From Branchiostoma floridae (taxonomy: Eukaryota; Chordata; Leptocardii; Amphioxiformes; Branchiostomatidae), in the NCBI RefSeq assembly GCF_000003815.2, contig NC_049997.1, positions 7,786,306 to 7,850,305 of the forward strand: a DNA stretch of 64,000 bases, written 5' to 3'. Of the stretch, positions 46,116 to 57,442 are shown piece by piece; the first letter of the stretch is position 1; each line of letters opens with the position of its first letter. The notes below the pieces were generated by a model. It did no database searches. It was not told the origin of the DNA and saw only the letters and a program-made list of their open reading frames with translations. The position numbers and the translations under genes are program-made.

Positions 46116-47786
46116 GTTTGTGTCTGTCTGAGTGCACACAAACACAGACATACACGCACGCACGCACATATACATGCGCACATTGCTTGGTATTGAAAGG
46201 TCATTGACCTTTCAGATCTTGGCCATTCATCTTTCTTGGGCACCCTCTGTCTTGTACTCCGGTTTAGTCAGAAATGGTAAACAACTTCACTTCGAGCAGC
46301 TTTAACGAGTCAATGCCACTGTGGGTCATTGCCCCCTTTTGATTTGTTACCTAGACGTGTACCTTTCGCTCTCTCCACCGTATGTCTGGGTAGTATTACG
46401 CCCTTTTGTATCTCCGGAACGAGAAGAAATACAAGAGAGCACACCTTGGGTCGCAGCGATCAAAGGGCAAACAAACACCTCATTATTCATTTCAAACTTG
46501 ATAACGGATATCTTATCAATTACCCGCTAGGAAAATACACGAAACAAATACTTCTGTCAGCAATGACAATTCGCAATGTTTACTTTAATACATCGGGAGC
46601 AACAAGAAAACAAATCTGTCATTTCTGAAAACATATGAGTATGACATTGAGTTTGTTATGGCTAGTCTGCGTTAAGAGAGAATAGCCAGCTGTATATTCG
46701 AAGGCACCGATTCTTCTCAAATTGTTTTTGATATATGTTGTAACTTTTTCTTAACGATTTATAAAACATGTGGCTTTCTTGATTGTGTCATTGGTGGTTT
46801 ATTTACAATGGGATATTTGTTTGCATATCTTTCATGTCTTTCTTCTCTGCCAATTGAATTGCCCTTTAATTGGTACACGCTTGAATTACGGTGGTGTGAA
46901 AATGTTACGTTACGTAACTCCAAATTACACAACGAGTAATTACATGAGATGCCACCGGTAATTGATACAATGCGGTGGTTAAAAGCAACACCATAGTACG
47001 TTTGTGAAGGTTAGACATCCATGATATGATAAATAGAAAAACATTTCACTGAGGAAGGAAGGTGGATGCCTTCTGAAACGTCTGAATAAAAATTTTGATA
47101 CTATCCAGAAGAAGAGTTTGAACCATTATCTATTCAACACCATAGTATTACGCACTTTTGTATCTCCGGAACTACGATGAATACCAACAGAACACACCTT
47201 GGGGCGCACCTTAGAAAGTTTGGTATTGTGTGGAAAAACCGTTCTGAGGTTCATGTTTTCAAATACAAGTATTTAATGCCCGATAAGACAGGCTTTGACT
47301 TGATTTATTCTTCTATATAGAGACGTACAGCCACGGCTACCCCACTAGCTGGAGGCTATCATCAAGGGCTAGGTAGGCTTTAACATGCATACTTAGCTTG
47401 TAGGTCCCGCATTAGTTACTAGCATGTTATAGCCACGTTGGTATAACTTTAGCAAAGTTTATACACTTGCTTCCACATTAGTCCACATACGCACATGTAT
47501 CTTTAACAGTTTTCGAGCTAGCGTAATAAATTTCAAGTTATGAACTAGCTTATGATGAAAAAGTTTGTTTTGTGAAGTGATCTGTTTATCCCTCATTTGT
47601 GTTCTTGTCATCTTATATACAATGAAGTCATCTTGTAGATTTGAAACAGAAATCCCAAAAATGAAAAAGTTTACTTGAAGACGAACCTGTCTTGCCGACC
47701 CCGGCCTGCCCCAGCACCACCACCTTTACTGTCCTGGTCGGGCCGCTGGTTTTCCGTCCGCACGTGGGGGACCGCCTGGCTGCCAT
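44080..47786 (-). CDS. Ras-family small GTPase, RERG/RASL11/RASL12-like
   Basis: Complement of 44080-44544, 45493-45566, 45921-45977 and 47687-47786; phases agree and give 231 residues. G1 is GQAGVGKT (26-33), with Ala where Ras has Gly12. The effector region is RFIGDYDPTLE (43-53). G3 is DTAGQEE (73-79), keeping the catalytic Gln. G4 is NKRD (131-134) and G5 is SEITT in place of the usual SAK. The FIIVYSINDICSFDEV stretch is typical of the RERG/RASL branch. The tail is basic, with SPRSSPKLSPRP, and ends in a lone Cys with no CAAX box, so classical prenylation is not expected; this also fits the branch. Role: a GTP-binding signalling switch, probably cytosolic. The ATG at 47786 has an in-frame N-terminal extension of 25 residues before G1, which is usual here. 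A distal non-coding first exon may lie near 51.2 kb. Confidence 0.88.
45154..45468. mobile_element. MITE in Ras-like gene intron 3
   Basis: Inverted ends 'taaaggtggggtcacac' and 'gtgtggccccacctta', with inner pairing 'aagtccgt' to 'acggactt'. It ends 24 bases from the donor of the 74-bp exon at 45493. Confidence 0.75.
45705..45861 (+). pseudogene. Non-LTR retrotransposon ORF2 C-terminal remnant
   Basis: One open frame reads WQDNIADWTGLSLQE then ARDRRTWRQIS and stops near 45860. This W-x-D-x-I-x-x-W-x-x-LSL...A-x-D-R-x-x-WR pattern is typical of the tail of animal LINE reverse-transcriptase proteins. The rest of the element is missing. It lies in the Ras-like gene intron between exons 2 and 3. 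Confidence 0.7.
46081..46110. repeat. (CA)n microsatellite
   Basis: Short CA tract and flanking imperfect copies up to 46170, in the first coding intron of the Ras-like gene. Cys/Val-rich frames are artefacts. Confidence 0.9.
47045..47115 (+). repeat. CTGANGAA...GAAAC repeat, third sequence type
   Basis: ctgaggaa at 47049, a stem ggaagg/ccttct (one G-T pair) around tggatg, then gaaacgtctgaataaa. The stem differs completely from the other copies, yet the loop and flanking core are kept. Confidence 0.6.
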
Positions 47787-49022
47787 GGAGAGAACTGCAC
47801 CACACCGTAGGAGCTGTATTTACGGAGAAATATGTCTGGTAAATGCACTAGAATCATTATTCTAAACAATTAACAACCCCTTTTGACTAGAAACTGTGGT
47901 AGCGGCTGCGACCTACTAGCGAACAACGATTTGACAGATCGCGGCCAACGAATTTCAGATTAATAACAAATTTGTTCACGCTTTGTGTGCTTTGGTATCT
48001 TTTAGATCATACTTTTACATAATGCATCATCTTTTTATGATAATATCAATCCAATTTTTGTTGTTGAACGGTCTCTCGCCGGCTAAGTGGAAAGGTGGCC
48101 TTTAGCCAAAGAGACGGGAGAACCAGGAACTAAATTTGGCTAATAATGTGACAACGTAAATTTTGTACAAATTTGTTGATTGCCTAACCTGTATGAAAAC
48201 TGTACAAAATTTACTGCACATGTAAACGAGAAACATTCGTTAAGAAAGGAAGGTAAAACTTCGATTGAAAGCAGACTAGCATAGGAAAGAAACCCGTACA
48301 TTGTATCACATATACGTACAAGGGAAACGTGATAAGTTTGTTGTAGCTTATCTCTAGCAGCATACTACTTTCAACAGCGACCCAAAGATAAAAAGATAAC
48401 CCTCAAAGCCATCGGAACTCACCAGTTAAGCCACACACGTCAGTTTAAGGTGCTTTCAGAGAGACCACCGTGTCACATATGTGCCTGACAACTTGTTAAG
48501 TAGATGTGTGGTTAAGAGCCCCTTTGTCGGCATGGGCGGTAGTGGATAGGGTTACAGAACATCCGTGTTAGGTTTCATGCGAGCGACGGTCCTTTGTTTG
48601 GAAAGAACACGCACTGACTTTATTGTATGGTTTCAAAAGAGAGGGAAAATGACCATGTCAGCTTGTTACACTATTTTCTGAAAGAGGGAAATGAGCCTCC
48701 CAGAATAGTACGAATTTCAAGCGTAAAGTCAAGTCAACGTTTACTGCACAATAATTGTCGCAGGCACTATGATAGTTTGTATAGCATCTTTTGTTACAAG
48801 ACAACCTAACTCGTGATGAAGGAACAGGAACATAATTTTGTGCGTGAACCTGTATAATTCAGGGGTTTCTCACCCAGATTTGAATCATATTTTGTGAAAT
48901 ATGAAGAAACTGTTGCAGCAGTGGTTTCCTGTTACAATTTGTAGAACTTAGTACGTATTCTTTGTTGTGGCCTCGAAACACAACAACCTACCTCCATATG
49001 AAACTAGAGTTCGGCGACCTCA
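47787..49022. other. Upstream of Ras-like coding start, nothing recognised
   Basis: The 40 bases before the ATG hold two acceptor-like sites on the minus strand (…aaatacag and …gtggtgcag), compatible with an upstream 5' UTR exon. Otherwise no feature was seen. Confidence 0.35.
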
Positions 49023-50090
49023 TACCTCCATGAAAATTTAGAGCTTTTGTAAATTTCATGCAATTGACTAAGACATTAACATAATTTATGCATGGTGTTG
49101 TTCATCATTGACAAAACGTACACATGTCACAATTATAAAATTCCCATTATTAATCATAAAGTTGTTTTCCAATTTTTACATAAATTATGCAAATAAGTTC
49201 CTCATTATCATATTTGGTATCTGCTTATATTCCACCTATCATATTAACATGTGCTACATTTATTGAAGTCCAGTTATTGAAAACAATGGAATTATACAAT
49301 TTCCTCATTAATTATGCAAATTAACTCCTCATTTGCATAACATGCATATCATTATAAACATCTTTGCCTAAGCTACCTGCATACCTAAAATGTAGGCAAT
49401 CCGTCAATCCTTTCTGCAGTTATCCTCTTTGGAATGTCTTGACAAAAACGCCCCTGCAGTTCCACAATTGAATGTTAGGGGACTGAAACTTGCCCCACTT
49501 TGTCATGACACTGAAAGCTATCTACCACTTAAATGTCACGACCATATCACGTACGGGACAAGAGATACATTGAAAAACTGCTATGATAGAATATTCTCAT
49601 TAATTATGCAAATGTACTCCTATATTGCATAATTGCTATTTTATCTTGTACAACATTGTCTAAGGTACCTACATACCAAAAATCATGAAAATCCGTTGTT
49701 CCCTTCTTGAGTTATCCTCGTCAGAAGTTTTTGACAAAAATGCCCCTGCTATCCCAAAACTAGACGCTAGGGGGCCCAAACTTATGTCATTTTTTCCTGA
49801 GCATAAGAGCTATCTAATACTTAAAAATCTTGACCATAGCATGTTCAGAACACAGAGATAGCAAAACCGGAAGTTGCGCTGCAGTACCAAGGTCATACAC
49901 CAGGGGCCCAAAATTGACCTTGACCTTCGTCTTCCCAATCCCTACCCACATACCAAATATCATCGTAGTCCATCAAGAGGTTCTCAAGTTATGCTGACCA
50001 CAAATATGCGGACACACAGACACACAGACACACACACAGACACACAGACAGACACACTCAAAACTATACCTCCATTTTTTCATGGAGGTA
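49023..50090. mobile_element. 1.07-kb non-autonomous element with internal tandem units
   Basis: Ends 'tacctccatgaaaa' (49023) and 'ttttcatggaggta' (50090) are inverted repeats, and the right end is also a hairpin (tacctccat/atggaggta). Inside are AT-rich words such as 'cctcattaattatgcaaat' and two or more diverged units ('acctacataccaaaaatc', 'gttatcctc', 'ttgacaaaaa.gcccctg', 'taggggactgaaactt'). A degenerate 'acacagacacacag' tract lies near the right end. Same family as 1-371. No transposase. Confidence 0.7.
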
Positions 50091-51159
50091 ACAACTGCAG
50101 TCTATGTACGCAGTAGCTTAGATCTCAGTAGACGTTGCCACAACTGACGCGAATCTGTTTGCAAGAATCTGTGTAGACAAATATCAGGCGATGTTTACAA
50201 GCGTCAAAGGATGTTAGAAGAATTCCCAGAAGTTTTTTTTTCTCTGACGTACCAAACTGATATAACGGGGGTGGCGGGAAGGGTACTAGGTAGGACCACG
50301 GTAGAATCATTCAAGTATGTGTCTGAAACGCTAACCCGAGTAAAATTGTAGAAGATAGGAAATAAAGGTGACGCTATATTAAAAACATTTCATTGACATC
50401 GACAAGCTTCACAAGATAAATAAAACCACAGAACGTCATGATAGGGGCAACACTTTAGTTACTAAAGCCAAGATTGGACTTGCGACTTAAAGATTATTGA
50501 CTATTTTCCAGCAACCTGTAGAGCCTAATAGATGCTAGCTATCTGCTACCTTAAATGCCCCCTGTATGTGTGTCATCGGCAACTCTTTCCCACTAATGAT
50601 CCCCAGTGGGAGGGCACGCACAGACCTGGATTGGCACCGGTGACCTTTAACTGATATCAATATCCATTAGCTCGACAGCACCTCATTTTGCATGGTGTTT
50701 GAAATCAATAGACATGGTGGCAATTATCTACAAGCCCTCCAAGTGCAGACAACAACAGATAAAACATAATCTGTGGTGTTTCTCAAGTACTTTAAACACA
50801 TGGTCAGAAACCAACTGATCGAGACAGCAATGTTTTTGATTAACACCCTGTTTTACAGTCTTTGTAATCACCATGTGCGACGACACATTAGATTGTAACG
50901 CTAGCTATTTGTAAAGACAAAACGTGTAAATATGAATAAAATACGGTATTTATTGACAAAAACAACCAGAAATCAACTAATCTGGACTGTTACAAACGAT
51001 TGCTACATGTGCATATATATTTTTTGTTGTTGAACGTATCCCCTTGAATTGATGTTTGTCAAAAGTAAAACTTTCCCAGAGACACAAACTTACGTAACGT
51101 ATGCATACTAACTCAACAATAACACACGAAGTACGATTATTATACAAGTACGTACGTAC
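50091..51159. other. Intergenic, nothing recognised
   Basis: No repeat or gene was recognised. Confidence 0.4.
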
Positions 51160-51610
51160 CTTCCAACAAGAAACGGCCAGTACTTCTGTTCGCCTCCTCC
51201 TCTCTTGTAGACCGAATGCAGCAATCGTGATTTTTGGTTGGTACAGGTCACCTACAGGCAAACTTAGCACACGCGACAAAAACACGTATGTTCTTATATT
51301 ACTTTGGAGGACACACAGCTTGCCTATGTATATGTCCAAAGGCGTTATGCCTGGGTTGTCGCAGTTGTCGGTTCTTGCCGGAGGACCATACTCAACTTGT
51401 AACACCAAACTTCTAGCTTTGTTCAAGGAAGTCGGGAAACCTCCACTCTTTACCCAGTCCTTGTTTTCGTGTCGTCTTGTTTACCGTCTTAAGCCTGTCC
51501 CTTTCACTGTCTGACGTTGATTTAAAGTCTTCTATATCCTTCAAGAAAGCCGCAAAGTTGGAGGAATCTCCAAACGTCCGTTCACACGTGTGGCCTCGTG
51601 ACGTTCTACT
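51160..51610 (-). other. Candidate non-coding first exon of the Ras-like gene
   Basis: On the minus strand a TATA box (51638-51645) is followed by about 450 bases ending in a strong donor, TGGAAG|gtacgt, at 51160. No ATG-led frame with recognisable character is present: the open frames on both strands (up to 149 codons) overlap each other, need non-ATG starts or lack motifs. The Ras-like gene is the next minus-strand gene downstream, and its ATG is preceded by acceptor-like sites. A spliced 5' UTR is therefore a reasonable guess. It could equally be a lncRNA or an unrelated small coding exon. Confidence 0.3.
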
Positions 51611-51637
51611 AGATTTATGACTTTCAGTGCAGCATCT

Positions 51638-51645
51638 TATTTATA
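51638..51645 (-). promoter_or_regulatory. TATA box
   Basis: TATAAATA on the minus strand, a canonical match about 30 bases before the putative first exon. Confidence 0.45.
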
Positions 51646-52699
51646 CCTAACCGCAGTTAGAGATAGAGAAATAGATCCGACATTTGACGAAGCGACAAAG
51701 AATGCCATGTCTTGACGTAATGTACTTACATCTCAGTCGAAGTTTCCTCATTCCTAGCTTACTCTGTCACGACTTCTAGTCTAGTGTGTGCATTTCAGGC
51801 GCTGACGGGATCTTGCGTGTGTTTTACACGGAATTAAATACTTGTCAATCCTCAAAAACAAATAGCAACACAACACAATGGTGGAAAGGCTCCACATTCC
51901 TGAGTATCCCCGTTCGTCGCCAGGACTTTGTTTTCCTCAAGTTATCCTCAATTTCGCACATCGCTGAGCAACACTTCCAAGCTCGTTAAGCATTCGATAG
52001 ACCAATATTAGTTTATTTGTCAAAGGGCCCAACAAGATGACCCCACGACGTGCGAGTGATAATGAGTATACAAACGATGTGTGAGGAGTACGGTATGAAT
52101 ACGTCATCACAATTTACATAAACTTCATGTCGTTGTTGAAAGACAATTAAAAACCGGACCCTGTTTAATGCTTTGTTATTTTTCACTCTATAAAGTTCCA
52201 TGATTAAAGATCCATTGCTAGGATTATTGTTAGATGTAGATAATAATTAGCTTACGGCAAAATATGGACGTAATAAAACTGCCAATCATGTTGAACCGGA
52301 AGTGACGTATAGTGGACTGACCGGATGTCCCCACAGGCGAATATTGTGACGTAAGTATCAAATGATATAGAAATGTTCGGAATGTGAAGAATTCTTCCTC
52401 TGTCGTCATCAATATGTTCAACGTTTACAGGTCATTTTCTTCCGTCTCAAATTGCGCAATTAGGTCACTGCCCTATTAAATATTAAACTAAAGCTAAGCA
52501 AAAACCATACTAAGGATGTTTTGAAAGTTAGGCATCGTCGATGGCACTTCAAACATAGTTCATACTTGGCGAAGAAAGTGTTGAAATGATGTGCAATTTA
52601 ATTCATATGTTCCGTGATATCAATTTGATTTGAATGCCTATCATATGTTATGTCATTTTCATCATATTCATTATAAAACTAAGGCGAATTCAAGCAAAC
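51646..52699. other. Intergenic, nothing recognised
   Basis: Short open frames only. Confidence 0.4.
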
Positions 52700-54685
52700 T
52701 TAGAGAGTGTGAGTTTAGTGTTGGGGTCTCCATCAGAGTATACATACCAGGATAACACTGAAACACCCACTGGCTGAGTGACTGAGCTAATTGACATATC
52801 GTCAGTGCCTTTGTTTTCACTGACAAACTTTATAACCTTCCTCAACATTAGTTTACTTCAAGTGAAGGTAAAAAAACATGTAGGCGTGAATTAAAGATAA
52901 TCTACACCACACTTTGGAATTACTTTCTTCTTGAAGTAAATCTATCAAGTGAAATTCTAAATGGTGAAAAACAACCGTTCGTGTCACTTTGGTTTCCCTT
53001 TCATTTAGCACGTACGGATCCTTTGCCCTCCGTGGAAATTGTTTAGATACCTGTTTTGATTATGGCCATAAAACAAAACCCATGACAAGGTGGCAGATTA
53101 GCACAGAATACAAAACATCTACTTTATAATTTAGAGTTGTTTTCACAAAAATGCCAGTCAATGTGCTGAAGAGTCAAATCGTACTGTGGAAGAAAACAGA
53201 AAAGGTTAGGCAAGTAGTCAGTATAGGGGATTCAACCTTCTGGGTTACAGCACCGGGATGGAACTGGACTGCAAAAATTGTCTCAACAAATGAAGGGAAA
53301 ATCATGGGTGGACGATAATATAGTCCAAAAAGATACCTACCTTCGCGGAGGGTGCTCTAAATCGCCAAGTCCAAATCGTATGCCGCATTCGTATCCGTAC
53401 TAGGAGCTCAAGGTTAAAACCATATAGAGGGGGTGATCTGTGTATGGGGTGGGTGATCATATCTTTTAATGTACAACAACATGGAACCCTTCGATTTCAA
53501 AGTCGGGCTCTTTTGATCATGCGAAAGATCAAACAGAGACCAGAGGGAAGGAGATAGCAGAACTCTAACTCCACCGGCTCTGATCAAACCTGTATTTCGC
53601 AGTTCTAGTTTGGAGATTGTATTGTGTGCAAAGTAACCACCATGCCTCGGAGCTTTGCTCTGGCGTTCCCCTCGTCGGCACTATGTATTTAAGCCCCCAT
53701 GGGGAAAAGGGGCCCTGGTGTTGCAAGCCAAACGTATACTAGGTCATTGAGTCTCAACCTTTTTTCATTCCGGGCAAGTAGCCCGCACCAGCCACCATAG
53801 TCCTATAAACAAGGCATATAATTAAGGTGTCCATACCCGGACTCACTCGGTGGTGTACAGTAGCCAAGGTTTGCACACACGTTGCCGAAATGAACGTTGG
53901 TGTTGATATACAGTAATAGATATGATCACCCCACTCTCTATGAACTTATCCTCAAACACATAGTACGGAGTCAAAAACGGCATACGATCGAGACTTAACT
54001 CTTCAGAACTCTCCTCAACGAAGGTAAGTGTCTTAAAGGTGAACACAATTCCCCACCCTTGATTGTCCTTTCATTTGTCGAGACAACGTTTGCAGTCTAG
54101 TTCCATCCCGGTGCTGTAACCCAGAAGGTTGAATCCCCTATACTGACTACTTGCTTAACCTTTTCTGTTTTCTTTCACCGTTCGATTTCACTCTTCAGCA
54201 CATTGACTGACGTGTTTGTGAAAACAACTCTAAATTAGAAAGTAGGCATTTTGTATTCTGTGCTAATATGCCACGTTGTAATGCGTTCTTTTGTTTTATA
54301 ACCATAATCAAAACAGGTACCTAAACAATTTCCATGGAGGGCGAAAGATCTGTACGTGCTAAATTGAAGGGAAACCAAAGTGATATGAAAGTTTTTTTTA
54401 GCTTAACCATTTTTAATTTCACTTCATACACTTACTTCAAGAAGAACTTGAGTAATTCTAAAGTGTGATGGAGATTATCTTTAATTTCCATACATATACG
54501 TAGTTCCCCTTAACTGTAAGTAAACAAATGTGGAACGAGGTTATAAAGTTTCTGTCAGTAAAAACAGAGGCAGCTGACAAATATGACAATTCACTCAGTC
54601 ACTCAACTAATGGGTGTTTCAGTAGTGTCGTGGCATGGCCATAGTCTGATGGAGACCCCAACACTTGACTCGCACTCTTCAGGTG
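52700..54685. repeat. Large inverted duplication, arms about 790 bp
   Basis: The left arm (about 52700-53482) and right arm (about 53895-54685) are reverse complements with moderate divergence. Anchor blocks in both are 'ttggggtctccatcaga', 'ctgaaacaccca', 'gtttccctt.aattt', 'aattgtttag.tacctg', 'tcaatgtgctgaagagt', 'ggttacagcaccgggatgga', 'atcgtatgccg' and 'gtgatcatatct'. The spacer of about 410 bp is unique. In the right arm a minus-strand frame (53843-54046) is open for 67 codons (SSEELSLDRMPFLTPYYVF...), but the left arm has a stop in that frame. No known protein is recognised. Confidence 0.75.
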
Positions 54686-55762
54686 ATATAAGTTCAAGTT
54701 AGTTTGTTTTACAATAAATATGATGAAAATTACTATAAATATGATGTTCCGACAGGTAAATAAGTTTCAAGAGTTGGTCCTTATGTCACACAAAATGTTT
54801 GCCCGCAACAATTTACAAAGGCCATGGATAATTTTGTTGTTAGCTGTAGGTGGATGGTGAGTGCAAATTGATTAAATTCGACGTACTTGGGTGGCGCTGA
54901 GGAATAGCCTTTCCAATGGCTAGTCTCCGGACGACATGAAGAAAAAGAAACAGGAGTCAGTTTTACCACACATCAAACCAATAACAATCATCAAAAGTAA
55001 CATTTCCCCAGGTACAACCTTCAAATCATTGACCTTTTATTAGAATATAGGTGCCTGAATATAGGTTTATGATATAATGAACAGTACGTTTATACACAAG
55101 CATTAATCCCCGTTGACTTTCGTCAAAATATAGAAATGGTAAATAGAACAAATGTGCATATATTTGAAGAACGCACAGCTGCTCAGTCATTGGTCTAACC
55201 AATAATTGCAATTCTCTCATTGGCTGGAGTATGTAATTGAATTGTCATGGACGGTCGAAATCGGACAATTAAGCAAATGACACGACAAAAGACCAGGTGC
55301 CCAACTTTGCCCCTCCACTTCCTGCAGTTAAAATTCTTGACGGAAGTTTGTTTCAATGCACGTTTAAACTATAATACAATATTGCGTTTTTTTGCAAGCA
55401 AACAAAGGTTTTCTAACCGTCAGTTAAGTCGACAAAATTATCCGGCAAACGGCAGGAAAATTGAGTGGATTGTAACATGCTATCCCCAACAACTAACAAC
55501 AGCCGTGGTCGATGAAATTTCATCCTTTTAGTAAAAGTTTTTTTTCCAGCTAGCCTACTTCTTACCCATTTCAAAAATACCATTTGTTATTTTCACAAAC
55601 ATTCCCCAAGTATTAACTTTCAATTATCAATGATAGGGGAAACATACAAGCCACGAAATGTGCACATCGGAAAACATTGTTTGTCAACCAAAATGGAAAG
55701 AAAACGTGAAATTCAACGCTTTTTTTGTAAAAAGCGCAAAGAACAATGTTCAAGATGCTTAC
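54686..55762. other. Intergenic or intronic, nothing recognised
   Basis: If the exon at 55763-55834 is real, this is its downstream intron. No partner exon was recognised. Confidence 0.35.
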
Positions 55763-55834
55763 CTTCGTCACAGTTTTGAATCCAAAGCCATCCGACCGCC
55801 GTTCCAAGCTGCACACCAAACTTTGTCCGGCCAT
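55763..55834 (-). CDS. Candidate first coding exon of an unidentified gene
   Basis: On the minus strand, ATG in a good context (GGAAATGG) opens 24 codons encoding MAGQSLVCSLERRSDG then FGFKTVTK. These end exactly at a consensus donor, AAG|gtaagc, in phase 0. The frame is open for a further 20 codons upstream (to 55894), so the start could be earlier. A second frame starting ATGGGTGG overlaps. Upstream are a CCAAT box, an octamer and a CRE. The GFGF string recalls PDZ carboxylate loops, but one exon is too little to assign. Downstream exons were not found in 51-55.7 kb. Confidence 0.35.
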
Positions 55835-56008
55835 TTCCACCCATGGTATTCCAGAAGCCCTTCCCCTCAGTTTCTGTGAAAAAATCTTCCGCAAAAATGT
55901 GAGAAAGCTTCAATATTTCGGTTCCAAATGTTGAAACATTAGGACATGTCTTGCACGGGGCGTGCACCCCGGACCACGCTACAAGAAAAATGCAGCACCT
56001 GGTGAACC

Positions 56009-56098
56009 TGACGTCACCGTGGCGGGAAATTCGAATATCATGTGACTTGATTAGGCACGGGACCTTTTCTGATTGGCTGACTAATATTTGATGCAAAT
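56009..56098 (-). promoter_or_regulatory. Promoter-like cluster: CRE, E2F-like, CCAAT, octamer
   Basis: Within 90 bases are a full palindromic CRE, tgacgtca (56009-56016), ggcgggaaat (56021, E2F-like), an inverted CCAAT box (attgg, 56072-56076) and the octamer atgcaaat (56091-56098). They lie 175-265 bases ahead of the ATG at 55834 on the minus strand. These short words can occur by chance, but the cluster is unusual in this AT-rich region. Confidence 0.45.
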
Positions 56099-56349
56099 GA
56101 AATTCATCATTTTCTTCTATAGTAATATGCTTGCTATCATTGGGCACCAACAATAAAATAGCACTAATCACAGGTATATAATGAAAACGATTTCAGTGGT
56201 TCTCCTTTGCTGTTCTTAGTCAAGCCATCACCCCTAGAATGTTACATGGTTTGTTCCAGTTGTGGTACTCTTCCGAGGTCCGCCAGCCTCCCACATGTTT
56301 ATCACAATGATCAAGATATAAGTTTACGAAGATAAGACATTCAGTTAAT

Positions 56350-56460
56350 AAGATACGCCAAAAGGTATTTACTCAAGCAACTGGATATGATTTTGGAAAC
56401 GATCAGACGTTTCCAAAATCATCAGACGTTTCCAAAATCATATCCAGTCGCTTTAGAAAC
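56350..56460. repeat. Inverted copy related to the 29190-29320 repeat
   Basis: 'actcaagcaactggatatga' followed by 'ttttggaaacg.tcagacg' is the reverse of the right end at 29286-29320. The unit then repeats in inverted form ('cgtttccaaaatcatatcca'). Confidence 0.7.
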
Positions 56461-57442
56461 TGCTTTCTGGCGATCAAGGCATACGTGGTGGGTTTTCTTA
56501 ATATGTTCTTCGCACCCTGTTTCATTTCACCTTTGATTTTGATATAATTGTAAATTAGTAACATATGGACCTTCAAGATCAGAGCTCTACCCTGTCTCTG
56601 TTAACTAGACTTTATTCACATAAGTAACGTTTACCCAGTGACGTCATCAGTATGTATGCTATGTAATACAATGATGATAAGAGGGATAATATCATGATTA
56701 TAATTCATATCATATGTTGTTAAATCTTCGAACCTCTAGTGTAAACCGTAGTCAAACACAGGACAACGACTTGAAGAAGACTGATTTTCTTTATTCTCGA
56801 TTGTGTTAACGTAACCTCTGTGACATTAAATACATTTTTGAGACTAACAACTTAAGGCCCCAAATCTTCAACTTCAACGCTGAAGGAAGTCAACACAATA
56901 GAAACAGAATGTTTTCAAGTACATTTCTGACTAAAAATGGTATGCTTAAAAACACTGGGGGAACTCCTGCCCAATGCTCAAAACTACAACCAAATGCAGT
57001 TTATAAGTGTCCAATTCTATTAACACATGTACCTCGGCTAAAAAAAAAAGATGCAAATTTAACTGACATCTCATCCCGATACACAAAGATCTATCAAACA
57101 TTACCAACAGCTGAAGAAAAAATTGTGGGAAAAAATTTTTTTCCATTAACTTGCAATGATTTGATTTCGCAGTAAAGGAGAAAATGGACAGTTCACAGTG
57201 GTTTTAAGTTCGTGATAGCACTATATATATAAATATACAGTAACATCCTTAGTAATTGAAGACTGTGGATTTAGTTCTTGTGAAAAGTTTGCAAAAACTG
57301 TGAACATAAAACCACAAAAATTCTAGAAATGACATAGTAAGTAATAGTGAAACCTAAAGTGCAGTTCTGATAAAGACAGCTTAGCTCTCTTACATACTTG
57401 ATCTCTGATAATTCTTTCCTGATTAACTTTATTCAGAACTCT
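56461..57442. other. 3' flank of the sialidase gene, nothing else recognised
   Basis: A candidate poly(A) signal for the minus-strand gene (AATAAA, read from 57433-57428) lies only about 10 bases after the stop. Short open frames here have no coding features. Confidence 0.5.

Noticed and set aside
50977-51514. Overlapping plus (137 codons) and minus (149 codons) open frames as protein genes
   Set aside because: The minus frame starts at TTG and neither shows domains, signal peptides or a conserved motif. A non-coding exon with a donor fits better, at low confidence.
53320-53370. 'gatacctaccttcgcgg' as a U1 snRNA start
   Set aside because: Only the first few bases resemble U1; no Sm site or stem-loop series follows.
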